64,000 bases of DNA from Streptosporangiales bacterium (GCA_009379955.1 WHST01000005.1:37630-101629); one strand, 5' to 3'. Shown: positions 1-8,411, numbered from the stretch's first letter. Translations and numbers: made by a program. The notes: generated by a model not told the origin, from the letters alone.

Positions 1-437
1 TCGTCGTCGAGCCCGTCGCTCAGGCCGTCGACGATGGCCTGAGCGGTCTGGAACTGCGTCTCCCAGTGCCGCGCCCGCAACGCCGGGGTCGCATGCACCA
101 GCCGCACCCGGGCGAGCACGAGGTCGAACTCGTCCGCGGACAGCTCGGCGACGCCCTCGACCAGGCTCCAGCCGATCCTGCGCAGGAGCGGTTCCCCGGC
201 CGGTCGCGCGGCGATCCGTGCCGCGATCGTCGGGTCGTAGTCGTCGGCGAGTACCAGAGCCTCCTTGGTGGGGAAGTGCCGGAACACGGTCATCGACGAG
301 ACCTCGGCCGCGTCCGCGACGTCGGCCACCGTCGTGGCGTGGTAGCCGCGCTCGGCGAACAACCGCATCGCGTGTTCCTGGATCGCCAACCGCGTCCGCA
401 GTCGGCGGCGCTCTCGTAGGGGAAGCCTCTCAGCCAC
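1..437 (-). CDS. TetR/AcrR family regulator, C-terminus beyond window
   Basis: Read on the minus strand from a GTG at 437, the protein begins VAERLPLRERRRLRTRLAI and continues with a typical TetR helix-turn-helix (about residues 10-60; ATTVADVADAAEVSSMTVFR, then HFPTKEAL). The ligand-binding C-terminal half runs off the left edge, so the inducer cannot be guessed. The start lies just beside overlapping palindromes at 446-472, which fits autorepression. It follows the fluC pair on the same strand but belongs to a different functional class. The family call is secure; the regulated target is unknown. Confidence 0.88.
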   Translation of the reverse strand, partial: MAERLPLRERRRLRTRLAIQEHAMRLFAERGYHATTVADVADAAEVSSMTVFRHFPTKEALVLADDYDPTIAARIAARPAGEPLLRRIGWSLVEGVAELSADEFDLVLARVRLVHATPALRARHWETQFQTAQAIVDGLSDGLDD

Positions 438-445
438 GCGTTACA

Positions 446-472
446 CGCTAACGTGTGTTAGCGACTAACACA
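446..472. promoter_or_regulatory. Overlapping palindromic operators for the TetR regulator
   Basis: Two perfect dyads overlap here. The first is CGCTAAC-GTGT-GTTAGCG at 446-463, with 7-bp arms. The second is TGTGTTAG-CGA-CTAACACA at 454-472, with 8-bp arms. They lie immediately upstream of the TetR start and downstream of the fluC stop. TetR proteins bind such dyads and repress their own promoter; that assignment is by position. Confidence 0.7.
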
Positions 473-486
473 AGGCGTCGACTGCG

Positions 487-861
487 TCAGACCAGGTAGC
501 CGACCGCGGCGTAGCCGGCGGTGGCGGCGCCGAGTCCGATCACGAGGCTGGCGGCGACGTTCAGCGCCGCCTCCAGTGGTGCGCCTTCCTCGAGGAGGCG
601 CAGCGTCTCGTAGCTGAAGGTGGAGAACGTGGTGAGGGCGCCGCAGAATCCGGTGCCGACCAGGACCGCGACCCAGGCGGGGACCACACCTGCGCTCGAC
701 AGCCCCGCGACGACGCCGAGGATCAGGGAGCCGACCGCGTTGACGGTGAGAGTTCCCCAGGGGAAGAGCTGGTCATGCCGTTGCTGAACGAGTCGATCGG
801 TGACGTAGCGCAGCGGTGCGCCGATCGCGCCGCCGACAACGACCAGGAGCACCGCTGTCAT
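487..861 (-). CDS. fluC: Fluoride ion channel FluC/CrcB, second subunit
   Basis: A 124-residue protein with four hydrophobic segments and the CrcB hallmarks: a GGAIGAPLRY start, FPWGTLTVNAVGS in helix 2, and GFCGALTTFSTFS at the helix 3 break that lines the pore and binds the central Na+. Fluc channels export fluoride as antiparallel dimers. The ATG at 861 overlaps the stop of the upstream paralogue as ATGA, so the two are translationally coupled, and they may form a heterodimer as in other actinobacterial and Bacillus pairs. An ATG in the same frame further upstream would lie inside the first paralogue and is not used. Confidence 0.93.
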   Translation of the reverse strand: MTAVLLVVVGGAIGAPLRYVTDRLVQQRHDQLFPWGTLTVNAVGSLILGVVAGLSSAGVVPAWVAVLVGTGFCGALTTFSTFSYETLRLLEEGAPLEAALNVAASLVIGLGAATAGYAAVGYLV

Positions 862-1370
862 CGCCGCGCCCGGCGTCCGAGGGGGCGGCGAGCGAGCAAC
901 CGGGCCAGGATCACGCCGACCCACACGGCCGTCAATCCGGCCAGGACGGAGCCGACGACGTAGACGTTGGTGAGCAGCCACTGGCCCCGCGCGGCGAGCG
1001 CGTGTGTCTCGACGGCCAGCGTCGAGAACGTGGTGAAGCCGCCGAGCACACCCACTCCCAGAAAGGGGCGCAGGTACCGGCCGGTCTGCCACACCTCGGT
1101 GACGAGCACCATCAGCAGGCCGACGAGCAGGCAGCCGACGATGTTGACGGCGAACGTTCCCCAGGGGAACGAGCCGGGCCGGGTCGGGAGCGCGAGCTCG
1201 ACGAGGTAGCGGGCCACGCTGCCCACCGCGCCACCGCCCGAGATGACGGCGAGGACGCCGGCGTGCCGGCGCATTCTCGATCCGAAGGAATGACGCGCGG
1301 GTGTCGAGCGGAGGACATCGGTGTCGCCGAGCTCAGGACTGTGCTGGGGGGTCGTCTCGCCGGTGGTCAC
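858..1370 (-). CDS. fluC: Fluoride ion channel FluC/CrcB, first subunit
   Basis: A 170-residue FluC paralogue with an N-terminal polar extension of about 35 residues, common in actinobacterial CrcB1 proteins. The core contains [24 protein letters not shown] and [13 protein letters not shown], with four membrane helices. I chose the GTG at 1370 because AAAGG precedes it by 5 nt and because the candidate riboswitch ends at about 1384. A GTG at 1376 and an ATG at 1274 are alternatives. It is the first gene of a two-gene operon and is divergent from a DUF190 gene, a partner often found beside crcB. Confidence 0.92.
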   Translation of the reverse strand: MTTGETTPQHSPELGDTDVLRSTPARHSFGSRMRRHAGVLAVISGGGAVGSVARYLVELALPTRPGSFPWGTFAVNIVGCLLVGLLMVLVTEVWQTGRYLRPFLGVGVLGGFTTFSTLAVETHALAARGQWLLTNVYVVGSVLAGLTAVWVGVILARLLARRPLGRRARR

Positions 1371-1383
1371 GGTCACCTTTCCG

Positions 1384-1446
1384 CTTGCCCAGGGACCGTT
1401 GGCGAGGCACCGTGGTGCCTTGCGGTTGCCGGCGAGTCCCACCGCC
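1384..1446 (-). ncRNA. Candidate fluoride (crcB motif) riboswitch
   Basis: Read on the minus strand, the leader of the fluC operon begins GGCGGUGGGACUCGCC, then has AACCGC after three bases, a hairpin (AAGGCACC/GGUGCCU), and ends near GGUCCCUGGGC. Three features match the fluoride aptamer as I remember it: the GGCG..CGCC pairing, the following AACCGC, and the GGGAC/GUCCC closing helix. The usual GAUGG is GGUGG here and the 3' GCUGAUG block is changed to GCCAACG. It ends about 8 nt before the AAAGG ribosome site, so control would act on translation start. No covariance search was possible. Confidence 0.68.
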
Positions 1447-1501
1447 GCGAACTCCACGAGTCTACCGACTGCCGGCCGACACCGGCATGGAAGAGGTCCT
1501 G

Positions 1502-1840
1502 ATGCGACACCAGGGCATGGCCTTGCGGGTCAGCATCTTCGTCAGCGACACCGACCAGTGGCACCACAAACCGGTCTACCACGAGATCGTGCGTCGCGCG
1601 CACGCAGCGGGCCTCGCCGGCGCGACAGTGCTCCGCGGCACGGAAGGCTACGGCGCCGGCCGGTTCGTCCACACCAGCCGCATCCTCAGCCTGGCCGACG
1701 ACCTGCCCCTGGTCGTGATCATCGTCGACGAGGAAGACCGCGTCCGCGCATTCCTCCCCCAGCTCGACGAGCTCATCACCGAAGGCACGGTGGTCGTCGA
1801 CGAGGTCGAGGTGATCCGGTACGTCGCATCGTCGAGTTGA
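1502..1840 (+). CDS. DUF190 family protein
   Basis: A 112-residue protein with the DUF190 pattern: [19 protein letters not shown], then [40 protein letters not shown] and [12 protein letters not shown]. The fold resembles the GlnB-like ferredoxin family. DUF190 genes commonly lie next to crcB/fluC, as here, but no biochemical role is established. The ATG at 1502 is preferred because GAAGAGG lies 6 nt before it; an in-frame ATG at 1487 would add five residues. It is divergently transcribed from the fluC operon across about 130 bp that hold the candidate riboswitch. Confidence 0.88.
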   Translation: MRHQGMALRVSIFVSDTDQWHHKPVYHEIVRRAHAAGLAGATVLRGTEGYGAGRFVHTSRILSLADDLPLVVIIVDEEDRVRAFLPQLDELITEGTVVVDEVEVIRYVASSS

Positions 1841-1954
1841 TCTCGCGCCGCACGCACGACCACCGCGCCCCCTCACACCCGTCCCCGCACGCGTCATGGC
1901 ACCTCGATGTCGCCATGACAGCAGCAAGGCGCCCTTCACGTGAAGCCCACGCCG

Positions 1955-2598
1955 TCACGCGGGGGCGGCGGGTGGTCGTCTCCACAGGCGTTCCGCGAGC
2001 ATCGGCTGACCCGGGCCGGTGAGCTCGGCGACGACGTCACGCCGTCCGGCGACGGTCATCAGGAGAGCCTCTGCCGCACCTCGCACCTCAGGTCCCCTGC
2101 CGGTGGACCAGTCCAGGTCCGTGGCGACGAGCCGTACGCCGCGGACCCGCCAGAAGCCGCGGATGACCGGGGCGTAGAGCGCGGTCCGCATCGCGGCCGG
2201 CACACGGTCGGCGGGGATGTCGCGCGGCATGTCCAGTGGCCGGCGGATGTCCTGGTGGTGGATGACCCCGTCGGTCAGCGCGATCGCGCCGCCCAACCCG
2301 GCGGTGAGCCCCTGCGGGTCGAGGTAGCCCGCAGGGTCGCGAGCAGCTCGTCGGGACTGCGTCGGTCGCAGCGCGCCTTGACGACGGCGTTGACGCGGTC
2401 GATCTGGAACCGGCCCGCGACGAAGCACCTGACCAGCTCGCGGCGGTCGAGCTCGTCGTAGCTGATCGCGTGTGCCACGACGTCGCGGACCCGCCAGCCC
2501 GCGCAGAGCGTCGGCCCCTCCCATTGGTCCGGCGACAGCGTGGCCAGGAACTCGGCGAGGTCTTCTCGTTCCGCGCGGGCAAGCGGCATGAGGTCCAT
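1955..2598 (-). pseudogene. Mycothiol-dependent DinB-fold enzyme (maleylpyruvate isomerase family), frameshifted
   Basis: The N-terminal part (ATG at 2598; EFLATLSPDQW, then TLCAGWRVRDVVAH with the metal-site histidine) is a normal member of the TIGR03083-like mycothiol-dependent family. At about 2322-2330, after LLATLRA, the frame shifts and the protein continues in another frame as YLDPQGLTAGLGGAIALTD and IHHQDIRRPLDMPRDIP, down to the stop at 1955. One missing base restores the whole protein of about 213 residues. Either the gene is recently broken or the base is an assembly error. It is the last gene of the ArsR-SRPBCC operon, 18 bp after the SRPBCC gene. Confidence 0.82.
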
Positions 2599-2616
2599 GT
2601 GGGGTGGTGTCCGCGG

Positions 2617-3090
2617 TCAGTCGACGATCTCGGCGAAGCGGGCCAGGGTGCCCGACCAGCCGCCAGGAGACTCGAAGATGCCGCGGAAGGTGTCGGCCTG
2701 GTCGCCGTAGCGCTCGAGGTGACGGTGCCGCAGGTCGAGTCGCGTGTGGCCGGGTGCATCCTCGACGAACGTGACCTCGACCTCGGTCTCCAGCTCGGGA
2801 TCGAACTGCCAGTCCGCGCCGATCTGCCAGAGCAGGACGAGACGTCCCGGCGGCTCCCACACCGCGACCCTCCCCCAGGCGCACTCGACCCCGTCGGTGC
2901 CGCGCTCGAACCAGCGTCCGCCGGCACGCGGCTCGACGACGACCTCGGCGATCGCGGCCGCACCGATCGAATGCTCCGGCGGCCAGAACGCGGTCATCTG
3001 CTCGGTGAACAATGTGAAGGCACGGGCCGGCTCGATCGGCACGGTCACCGACCGGTGCACGACGATCTCTGTCGTCGACTCAACACTCAT
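2617..3090 (-). CDS. SRPBCC/AHSA1-like protein
   Basis: A 157-residue START-like fold protein of the activator of Hsp90 ATPase 1-like (AHSA1) family. Visible features are SVTVPIEPARAFTLFTEQM at the N-terminus, the FWPPEHS loop, GGRWFERGTDG, VAVWEPPGRLVLLWQI and the C-terminal GGWSGTLARF helix. These proteins bind hydrophobic ligands; the ligand here is unknown. The gene lies 11 bp downstream of an ArsR-type regulator, the usual pairing for this subfamily, and the two are surely one transcript. Confidence 0.88.
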   Translation of the reverse strand: MSVESTTEIVVHRSVTVPIEPARAFTLFTEQMTAFWPPEHSIGAAAIAEVVVEPRAGGRWFERGTDGVECAWGRVAVWEPPGRLVLLWQIGADWQFDPELETEVEVTFVEDAPGHTRLDLRHRHLERYGDQADTFRGIFESPGGWSGTLARFAEIVD

Positions 3091-3101
3091 CCGGTTACTC
3101 C

Positions 3102-3425
3102 CTACGGGTCGTCGTCTGCTGCCTCCGCCGCGGCCAGGGCGGCGAAGTTGTCCAGCGTGGTCGCCCAGAACCGGTCGAGATAGTCGCGCACGACGCTCAA
3201 CCCCTTCCGGTCCAGGCGGTACAGGTGTCGGGTGCCGCGCACCGACTCGGTGACCAGCTCGGCGTTCTTGAGCACCCGGAGGTGCTGGGACACCGCCGGC
3301 CGCGAGATCGGCAGGTGCTCGGCGAGCACACCGACCGGCAGCGGCCCGTCGACGAGCCGCTCCAGGATCAGCCGGCGTCGCGGGTCACCCAGAGCGTCGA
3401 GAACGGTTGCGGCGGAGGCGGGCAC
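3102..3425 (-). CDS. ArsR family winged-helix repressor
   Basis: A 107-residue regulator starting at a GTG at 3425. It has VLDALGDPRRRLILERL, the recognition region LPISRPAVSQHLRVLKNAEL and the wing GTRHLYRL. No CxC metal site is visible, so it belongs to the non-metal ArsR group that accompanies SRPBCC proteins. It is the first gene of a three-gene operon. Direct repeats of CGGTAAGTC and a TTGACT box upstream are the likely promoter and operator. Confidence 0.9.
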   Translation of the reverse strand: MPASAATVLDALGDPRRRLILERLVDGPLPVGVLAEHLPISRPAVSQHLRVLKNAELVTESVRGTRHLYRLDRKGLSVVRDYLDRFWATTLDNFAALAAAEAADDDP

Positions 3426-3427
3426 AT

Positions 3428-3461
3428 CGGTAAGTCTGCACGAACGGTAAGTCGAAGTCAA
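3428..3461 (-). promoter_or_regulatory. Promoter/operator of the ArsR operon
   Basis: Two direct copies of CGGTAAGTC (3428-3436 and 3445-3453, 17 bp apart, plus-strand reading) precede the ArsR start. A TTGACT box on the minus strand (3461-3456) lies beside the outer copy. Spacing of about one and a half helical turns fits two repressor half-sites covering the promoter. The -10 box is not clear. Confidence 0.45.
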
Positions 3462-3498
3462 CCGTCCGCCGCTCGCGCGGGCATGGCAGACTCGTGCG

Positions 3499-3972
3499 AT
3501 GGTCTGGTGGCAAGCGCTCATCCTCGCGATCGCACCGGCTTCACTCACTGCCGGCGCGCTCCTGCTGCAGAGCTCGTTGACCCGCAGGAACGAGACGGCG
3601 AGGCACTGGTCCGACGTGAGGTTCAAGGCATACGCCGCCCTCTGGCGATCGTTCCACCACCTCGCACGAGCCCTGCACGAGCAGGCCGAAGCAGTACGTG
3701 ACTCCGCCGCCGGCGACCGGTTGACCGTTATGCTGCGGGCCGACACCGAGACTGTCCGGCCGCTCAAGGAGCAGATTGCCGAGGCATGGCTCGTGTCGGG
3801 CGACAGCAGCAGGAAGTGCCTGCTCGACATGATGGACCTGACCACCCGGGTCCTGGACCTGCACCGGCACGAGGTCACTGCCGGCGAGATCATCAAGCTC
3901 AACGACGAGTTCGGTGACAGGTTCGACGACTACGTGACCAGGTGCCGCCAGGAGCTCTCCCTGCGGGTATGA
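3499..3972 (+). CDS. Membrane-anchored hypothetical protein
   Basis: A 157-residue protein with one N-terminal hydrophobic helix (about residues 4-25, WWQALILAIAPASLTAGALL) followed by a soluble, mostly helical domain rich in Arg, Glu and Leu. The pattern suggests a membrane-tethered cytoplasmic helical bundle. I do not recognise the family. It stands alone, divergent from the ArsR operon and convergent with the winged-helix gene. The codon use matches its neighbours, so I believe it is real. Confidence 0.65.
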   Translation: MVWWQALILAIAPASLTAGALLLQSSLTRRNETARHWSDVRFKAYAALWRSFHHLARALHEQAEAVRDSAAGDRLTVMLRADTETVRPLKEQIAEAWLVSGDSSRKCLLDMMDLTTRVLDLHRHEVTAGEIIKLNDEFGDRFDDYVTRCRQELSLRV

Positions 3973-4060
3973 CCCGTTCCTCGCTGCCGTGTCGCGTCGC
4001 GAACACGTACACGTACAGCGGGCCTGTGGAGGCACCTCATGTGTTGCGGCCGAGCTGCCG

Positions 4061-5146
4061 TCAGCGCAGTTCGACGCGCCCGTCCGCGCCGTCGCCGAGG
4101 AACGCGGCCAGGCGTTCCCCTTCGGCGGTCACGCTGTCGCGCTCCCGCCCGGTGAGCGTCCGCAGCCGCTCGACCGTCACCGTCACCGGGTCACCCGCAC
4201 CGTCGCGGGTACTGGTCCACGTGGCCGCGACGCGTCCGTCGACGAGGACGAACCTGGTGCCCTCGACGCTGAGCCCGCGGTGCTCGATGTCGATGATCCG
4301 GCTGCGGTCGTCGTAGCCGAGCACCGCGTTGTCGAACGCAGGTAGGAATCGTGGCGGCGCCGGGACGTCGGAGTCGGGCAACGGCCCCTCGTCGACGTCG
4401 AGCAGCTCGCGACCGCGCTTGTCGCGGAAGGTGCGCAGCTTCGGGCGCAGGCGCTCGATCACCGCGGGCAGGCCGGTCAGCCCCGACCAGGAACGGACGT
4501 CCGCACTCGCCGCGGGACCGTACGCACGCAGGTAGCGCAGCACGAGCTCGTCCGGTTCGCCGGCGTCGTCTGCGAGTCGGCGGCCCAGCCAGGCCTCGAT
4601 CGTCGTGCACCGCGCCGGCGCCGTCGTGCCCCAGATCCCGCGCGGCGGCACCTGGACGAGCGCGACCACCGTGCTGAGCGCGTCGCCGAGGACGCGCGTC
4701 CGGGCGTCCGGCCACCGGTCGCCGATCGCGCGGGCGACCTCGCCGACCGTCCGGGGCTCTGCCGCGAAGTATGGGGCGCCGGCGGTGGCGAGCTCGCCGA
4801 GGTCGACACCGGGCAGGTGCCGTGCCAGCACGCTCGACATCCGCTTGACGAGCATCTGCTCGTGCAGCGGTCGGAGCGCGAGGCAGTCCTCCGCCGAGAC
4901 GAGGTGCAGCGTCCTGCGCATCAGCAGGGTGCGGACGGCGCGCCGGTTCTCGAGCAGCTCGACCAGCTCCGCCGGATCGAAACGCCGCAGCCGCGACCAC
5001 AGTCCCACGTACGGCTCCTGCGGCTCCTGAGCCTGCAGCCCCACCAGATGCTCGACGGCCGAAAGGGTGTCGAGGTCGGCCGGCTCGAGCAGCAACTGGC
5101 GGGCGAGCAGCGCGCGGTTGAGTGCGCGGTCGTCGAGGACGGTCAC
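4061..5146 (-). CDS. Winged helix DNA-binding domain protein (HTH_42/YcaQ-like group)
   Basis: A 361-residue protein from a GTG at 5146. It has the pattern of the large actinobacterial winged-helix family distantly related to YcaQ/AlkX: LLARQLLLEP near the start, HLVGLQAQEPQEPYVGLWSR, RRAVRTLLMRRTLHLVSAED, PPRGIWGTTAPARCTT, and PAFDNAVLGYDDRSRII near residue 275. YcaQ-type members act on damaged DNA; whether this branch does is not known. The start overlaps the stop of the upstream membrane gene by 4 nt, so it is the third gene of a coupled operon. Confidence 0.82.
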   Translation of the reverse strand: MTVLDDRALNRALLARQLLLEPADLDTLSAVEHLVGLQAQEPQEPYVGLWSRLRRFDPAELVELLENRRAVRTLLMRRTLHLVSAEDCLALRPLHEQMLVKRMSSVLARHLPGVDLGELATAGAPYFAAEPRTVGEVARAIGDRWPDARTRVLGDALSTVVALVQVPPRGIWGTTAPARCTTIEAWLGRRLADDAGEPDELVLRYLRAYGPAASADVRSWSGLTGLPAVIERLRPKLRTFRDKRGRELLDVDEGPLPDSDVPAPPRFLPAFDNAVLGYDDRSRIIDIEHRGLSVEGTRFVLVDGRVAATWTSTRDGAGDPVTVTVERLRTLTGRERDSVTAEGERLAAFLGDGADGRVELR

Positions 5147-5832
5147 CGGGCCACCGCCCTGCGGCGGTACTCGACGTACTTCCACACACCGACGCCCGCG
5201 CCGACGACGAGCATGCTGACGATCCCGGCGACGACGGTGCTCGACGTGGCGGAGCCCGCGGTGTCGAAGAGCGTGACGTAGGCGGCGACGAGGCAGGCCG
5301 CGACGGCGAGCAGGCCCGCCGTCGTGCGCAACGCACGCCTGCCGCCGCCGCGTACCAGAGTGACGACGACGTCGCCGGCGAGCAGGAGACCCACGGCGAC
5401 ACCCATGCCGAAGGTGTACTCGCGGACATCGGGCGTGAGGTCGGGTCGGGCCAGGCGCACGACCACGAGAATCAACGCCACCGCGAGCACCACCCCCAAC
5501 ACCAGCGCCGAGCCGAGCTCCCAGGCGAGCGGCAGCGCCCGGCGCCGGTCCTGGCGCTTGCGGGGGATGTACGCCCAGGCCTGCTCGCGTGCCAGATGAC
5601 CGGCCAAGGCGCCGAAGCCGACGATCGCGCAGCCCGCGACCAGAGGCCCGACGTAGCCGCTGCTCACGAACCAGATGAGGGCGGCGACACACACGCCGAC
5701 CGCGGGGCTCGCCAGCATGCCGATGAGCTGCGACCGCCGGAACGGCTGGCGCGCGTCACGAAGATCCAGCGGGTGCACCAGCGGCTGGACGGCCGCGTCG
5801 GGAAGGTCGACGATCTCGGTGATCTCACGCAT
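5143..5832 (-). CDS. Multi-pass membrane protein, unknown function
   Basis: A 229-residue protein with a polar N-terminus ([20 protein letters not shown]) and five to six hydrophobic stretches, ending in a basic tail (YVEYRRRAVAR). No family is recognised. The ATG at 5832 lies inside the end of the upstream HTH gene and the stop overlaps the downstream GTG, so three genes are tightly coupled. The in-frame ATG at 5877 would lengthen the overlap and is less likely. Confidence 0.7.
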   Translation of the reverse strand: MREITEIVDLPDAAVQPLVHPLDLRDARQPFRRSQLIGMLASPAVGVCVAALIWFVSSGYVGPLVAGCAIVGFGALAGHLAREQAWAYIPRKRQDRRRALPLAWELGSALVLGVVLAVALILVVVRLARPDLTPDVREYTFGMGVAVGLLLAGDVVVTLVRGGGRRALRTTAGLLAVAACLVAAYVTLFDTAGSATSSTVVAGIVSMLVVGAGVGVWKYVEYRRRAVAR

Positions 5833-6259
5833 GACTGCCTCCGAAGGCATGGGGGATGAAGGTGCCAGGCATTCCACCCCTGGCCACCTCGTAGACCTTC
5901 TGCCGCGAGACGCCGAGTCGTGCGGCGACCGTCACGGCGCTGAAGTCCTCGAGCAGGTCGTCCACGGCGACGGCCCGTACCGCAGAGGCCCGGGAGTTGA
6001 GGTGAGCGGCGAGTGCGCTGACCTCGGCGGCCAGCAGTGCCACACCGAGCGGACCACCGAACCCGTCGGCCCACTCCTTCTCGCCAGTCGTCGCCGCTGT
6101 GTACAGGCCGTCGCCCATGTCCCGGAGGACCGCACGCACGCGATCGGGGTCGATGTCGTTCTCGGCGAAGCGCTCACCCACCGAGGCGCGGACGTCGTCC
6201 GGCCGATGGCCGAGCACCGCGTCCCACGCGCCGTCAACCCGGGGGTTACAGTTGCTCAT
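5825..6259 (-). CDS. Small helix-turn-helix protein
   Basis: A 144-residue protein whose C-terminal part holds a helix-turn-helix ([20 protein letters not shown], about residues 108-128). The N-terminal 100 residues are helical and hydrophilic ([20 protein letters not shown]). It may be a regulator of its own operon with the membrane and winged-helix genes. The ATG at 6259 is chosen; ATG at 6268 is possible. An inverted repeat lies in the gap shared with the divergent purU. Confidence 0.65.
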   Translation of the reverse strand: MSNCNPRVDGAWDAVLGHRPDDVRASVGERFAENDIDPDRVRAVLRDMGDGLYTAATTGEKEWADGFGGPLGVALLAAEVSALAAHLNSRASAVRAVAVDDLLEDFSAVTVAARLGVSRQKVYEVARGGMPGTFIPHAFGGSHA

Positions 6260-6272
6260 GCCGCTCAGCATG

Positions 6273-6325
6273 CGGCAGGGCGGACCTCCTGTCAATAGGG
6301 GGGTGACAGATGCGTCTCCCCTGCC
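6273..6325. promoter_or_regulatory. Nested inverted repeats between purU and the HTH operon
   Basis: CGGCAGGG at 6273-6280 pairs exactly with CCCTGCCG at 6318-6325. Inside it, TGTCA at 6290-6294 pairs with TGACA at 6304-6308. The gap separates two divergent transcription units, so this may be a regulator site or an RNA structure in the purU leader. No known riboswitch was recognised. Confidence 0.4.
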
Positions 6326-6341
6326 GGATATCGTGAGCCGG

Positions 6342-7202
6342 GTGAACCCAGCCGCACCTGCACTCTTCCGGCTGCTCGTCTCGTGTCCCGACCAGCCTGG
6401 CATCGTCGCGGCGGTGTCGCGGTTCCTGTACGAGTCCGGCGCCAACATCGTCAGCTCCGCTCAGTACTCCACCGATCCCGAGGGCGGGGCGTTCTTCCTC
6501 CGCATGGAGTTCGCCCTGTCCGAACCGTCCGACGACCTGGCGGAACGCTTCGGACCCGCGGTCGGCGAACGCTTCGGCATGGACTGGACGCTCTGGGACA
6601 CCAGGCAGCGCAAGAGGTTGGCGATCCTCGTCTCGCGGTACGACCACTGCCTGCTCGACCTGCTGTGGCGTTGGCGGCGGCGGGAGATCGACGCCGACAT
6701 CGAGCTCGTCGTGTCGAACCACACCGACCTGCAGACCGACGTCGCCTCGTTCGGCCTTCCTTATCACCACCTGCCGGTGTCACGCGACACCAAGGCCGAC
6801 GCGGAGGAGCGCCTCCTCGAACTCGTCACCGACCGGGTCGACCTCGTCGTCCTCGCCAGGTACATGCAGATACTGTCCGGTGACTTCCTGCGGCGCGTCG
6901 GCGTACCGCTCATCAACATCCATCACTCGTTCCTACCCGCCTTCGCCGGCGCCGGACCGTACGAGCGGGCCAAGGAACGCGGCGTCAAGCTCGTCGGCGC
7001 GACCGCGCACTACGTGACGGAGGAGCTCGACGCCGGGCCCATCATCGAGCAGGACGTCGCGCGGGTGTCGCACCGCGACGACACCCCGACCATCGTCAGG
7101 CGCGGAGCCGACATCGAACGGATCGTGCTCTCGCGCGCCGTCGCGTGGCACTGCGAGGACCGCGTCCTCGTCCACGGCAACACCACGGTCGTGTTCCCCT
7201 AA
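6342..7202 (+). CDS. purU: Formyltetrahydrofolate deformylase
   Basis: A 286-residue PurU, which hydrolyses 10-formyl-THF to THF and formate. The N-terminal ACT domain (about residues 5-75, [20 protein letters not shown]) is followed by a formyltransferase-like domain with [17 protein letters not shown], the VVSNHTDL loop, [11 protein letters not shown], the catalytic block [16 protein letters not shown] (Asn and His) and [20 protein letters not shown] (Asp). The start is a GTG at 6342; a GTG at 6333 is equally in frame. The gene ends at a strong hairpin and faces the decayed oxidase gene. Confidence 0.96.
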   Translation: MNPAAPALFRLLVSCPDQPGIVAAVSRFLYESGANIVSSAQYSTDPEGGAFFLRMEFALSEPSDDLAERFGPAVGERFGMDWTLWDTRQRKRLAILVSRYDHCLLDLLWRWRRREIDADIELVVSNHTDLQTDVASFGLPYHHLPVSRDTKADAEERLLELVTDRVDLVVLARYMQILSGDFLRRVGVPLINIHHSFLPAFAGAGPYERAKERGVKLVGATAHYVTEELDAGPIIEQDVARVSHRDDTPTIVRRGADIERIVLSRAVAWHCEDRVLVHGNTTVVFP

Positions 7203-7235
7203 TACTACAGCCGCACTTATGGTGCGGCTGTAGTA
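7203..7235 (+). terminator. Hairpin terminator after purU
   Basis: A perfect 14-bp stem (TACTACAGCCGCAC at 7203-7216 with its complement at 7222-7235) closes on a 5-nt loop one base after the purU stop. There is no T tract, as is common for actinobacterial terminators, and the symmetry lets it work for both converging strands. Confidence 0.75.
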
Positions 7236-7370
7236 CTAGGCGAATGATCACGTTCAGTTGGTAAAGACGCACCGAACATGGCCCATGCGCCATGGGAAGC
7301 GCGTACTCACCATGGGAAGCCAGCGGCACGTATCGGGGCACCTCTCCACGCTGAGCCCGAGACCGGCCAG

Positions 7371-7410
7371 GTCAGTGGCAGGCGTGGCCGGAGCGACGCC
7401 TGCCACTGAC
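7371..7410. terminator. Hairpin beside the oxidase pseudogene
   Basis: A perfect 15-bp inverted repeat (GTCAGTGGCAGGCGT at 7371-7385, complement at 7396-7410) with a 10-nt loop lies 18 bp beyond the end of the minus-strand oxidase pseudogene. It is probably its former terminator. The 135 bp between it and the purU hairpin hold nothing else recognisable. Confidence 0.65.
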
Positions 7411-7428
7411 AACTCACCATGCCTGCCC

Positions 7429-8327
7429 TCAGGTCTCCACCGTGTCCGGCGTCACATCGGTCACCGAGGGCGTCCCCGCGAGCATCATGGTGTGGGCGAG
7501 CTCACCGGTGAGCTCCCCGGTGAGCTCGTCGAGGAGTCGACGGACGCCGTCGGCGCCGTCGACGGTGAGCGCCCACAGTATCGGCCGTCCGACGAACACC
7601 GCACGGGCACCGAGGGCGAGCGCGGCGAACACGTGCCGGCCGTGCCGGATCCCACCGTCGACGTACACCTCGGCACCGGTGCCGGCGACGGCGTCGGCGA
7701 CGGCGACGGCGACGGCGACGCGAGGCAACGCGCGGGGGGTGGGGACGACGCCGTCGAGCTGGCGGCCGCCGTGGTTGGAGACCCAGACGGCCGACGGCCC
7801 CGGCGGCGACGCACTCGCGGGCGTCGTCGGCGCGGAGCACACCCTTGACCACGACGGGCAGGCCGCTGACGTCGCGCAGCCAGCCGATCGCGTCGGGCGT
7901 CAGGTCGGCGGCCTTGTCGAGGGCATGCACCTGCGCGCCGTCGCTGGCGACGTTCACCAGCAGGTGGTCGGCGGGCACGGTGTCCCACACGCTCGGCCCG
8001 TCGTCGAGGCGGCGCCCGACGACAGGCGTGTCCGCGGTCAGCACCACCGCCGCGGCACCGTTCTCCTTCGCGCTGGCGAGCAGGTCGACGGTGAGAGCAC
8101 GGTCGTTGGTGACGTACGCCTGCACCCACCACGGCGCACCCGCCTCGGGGAGCCGCCGACACGGTGCTCACGTCGCGCAGGACGTGCGGCAGCAGCCGGA
8201 GCGCGTCCCAGGCTCCCGCGGCTTCGCGGACGGACAGCTCGAGGTCCGAGCCCTGCCGGAAGTACCGGTAGACAGGCTCCGGCAACCGGTCCGCCGCCAT
8301 CCGTTCGATCTCGTCGACCCACCGCAC
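7429..8327 (-). pseudogene. FMN-dependent alpha-hydroxy-acid oxidase (lactate oxidase family), decayed
   Basis: Three pieces in different frames make one protein. Near the start (8327) are RWVDEIERMAADRLPEPVYR and LRLLPHVLRDVSTVS. After a jump at about 8160 come GAPWWVQAYVTNDRALTVDL and LPVVVKGVLRADDARECVAA. After a one-base insertion at about 7800 come VWVSNHGGRQLDGVVP (active-site His and Arg) and VYVDGGIRHGRHVFAALALG. Compared with the family, roughly 60 residues after DVSTVS are missing, so a deletion as well as frameshifts is needed. A GGCGAC hexanucleotide tract (7684-7720) lies inside. The gene cannot make a working enzyme. Confidence 0.85.
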
Positions 8328-8411
8328 CCGCCACCGCCTTCCCCGCGCCGCTCGGTGTCGGCGCGATACCTTACCCTCGAAGGCACGCATGTCACCGCGG
8401 GAGGGCCGACC

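Noticed and set aside
7680..7722. GGCGAC hexanucleotide tract as a possible microsatellite regulator
   Set aside because: It lies inside the decayed oxidase gene, where it encodes an alanine-valine run; no promoter is nearby.
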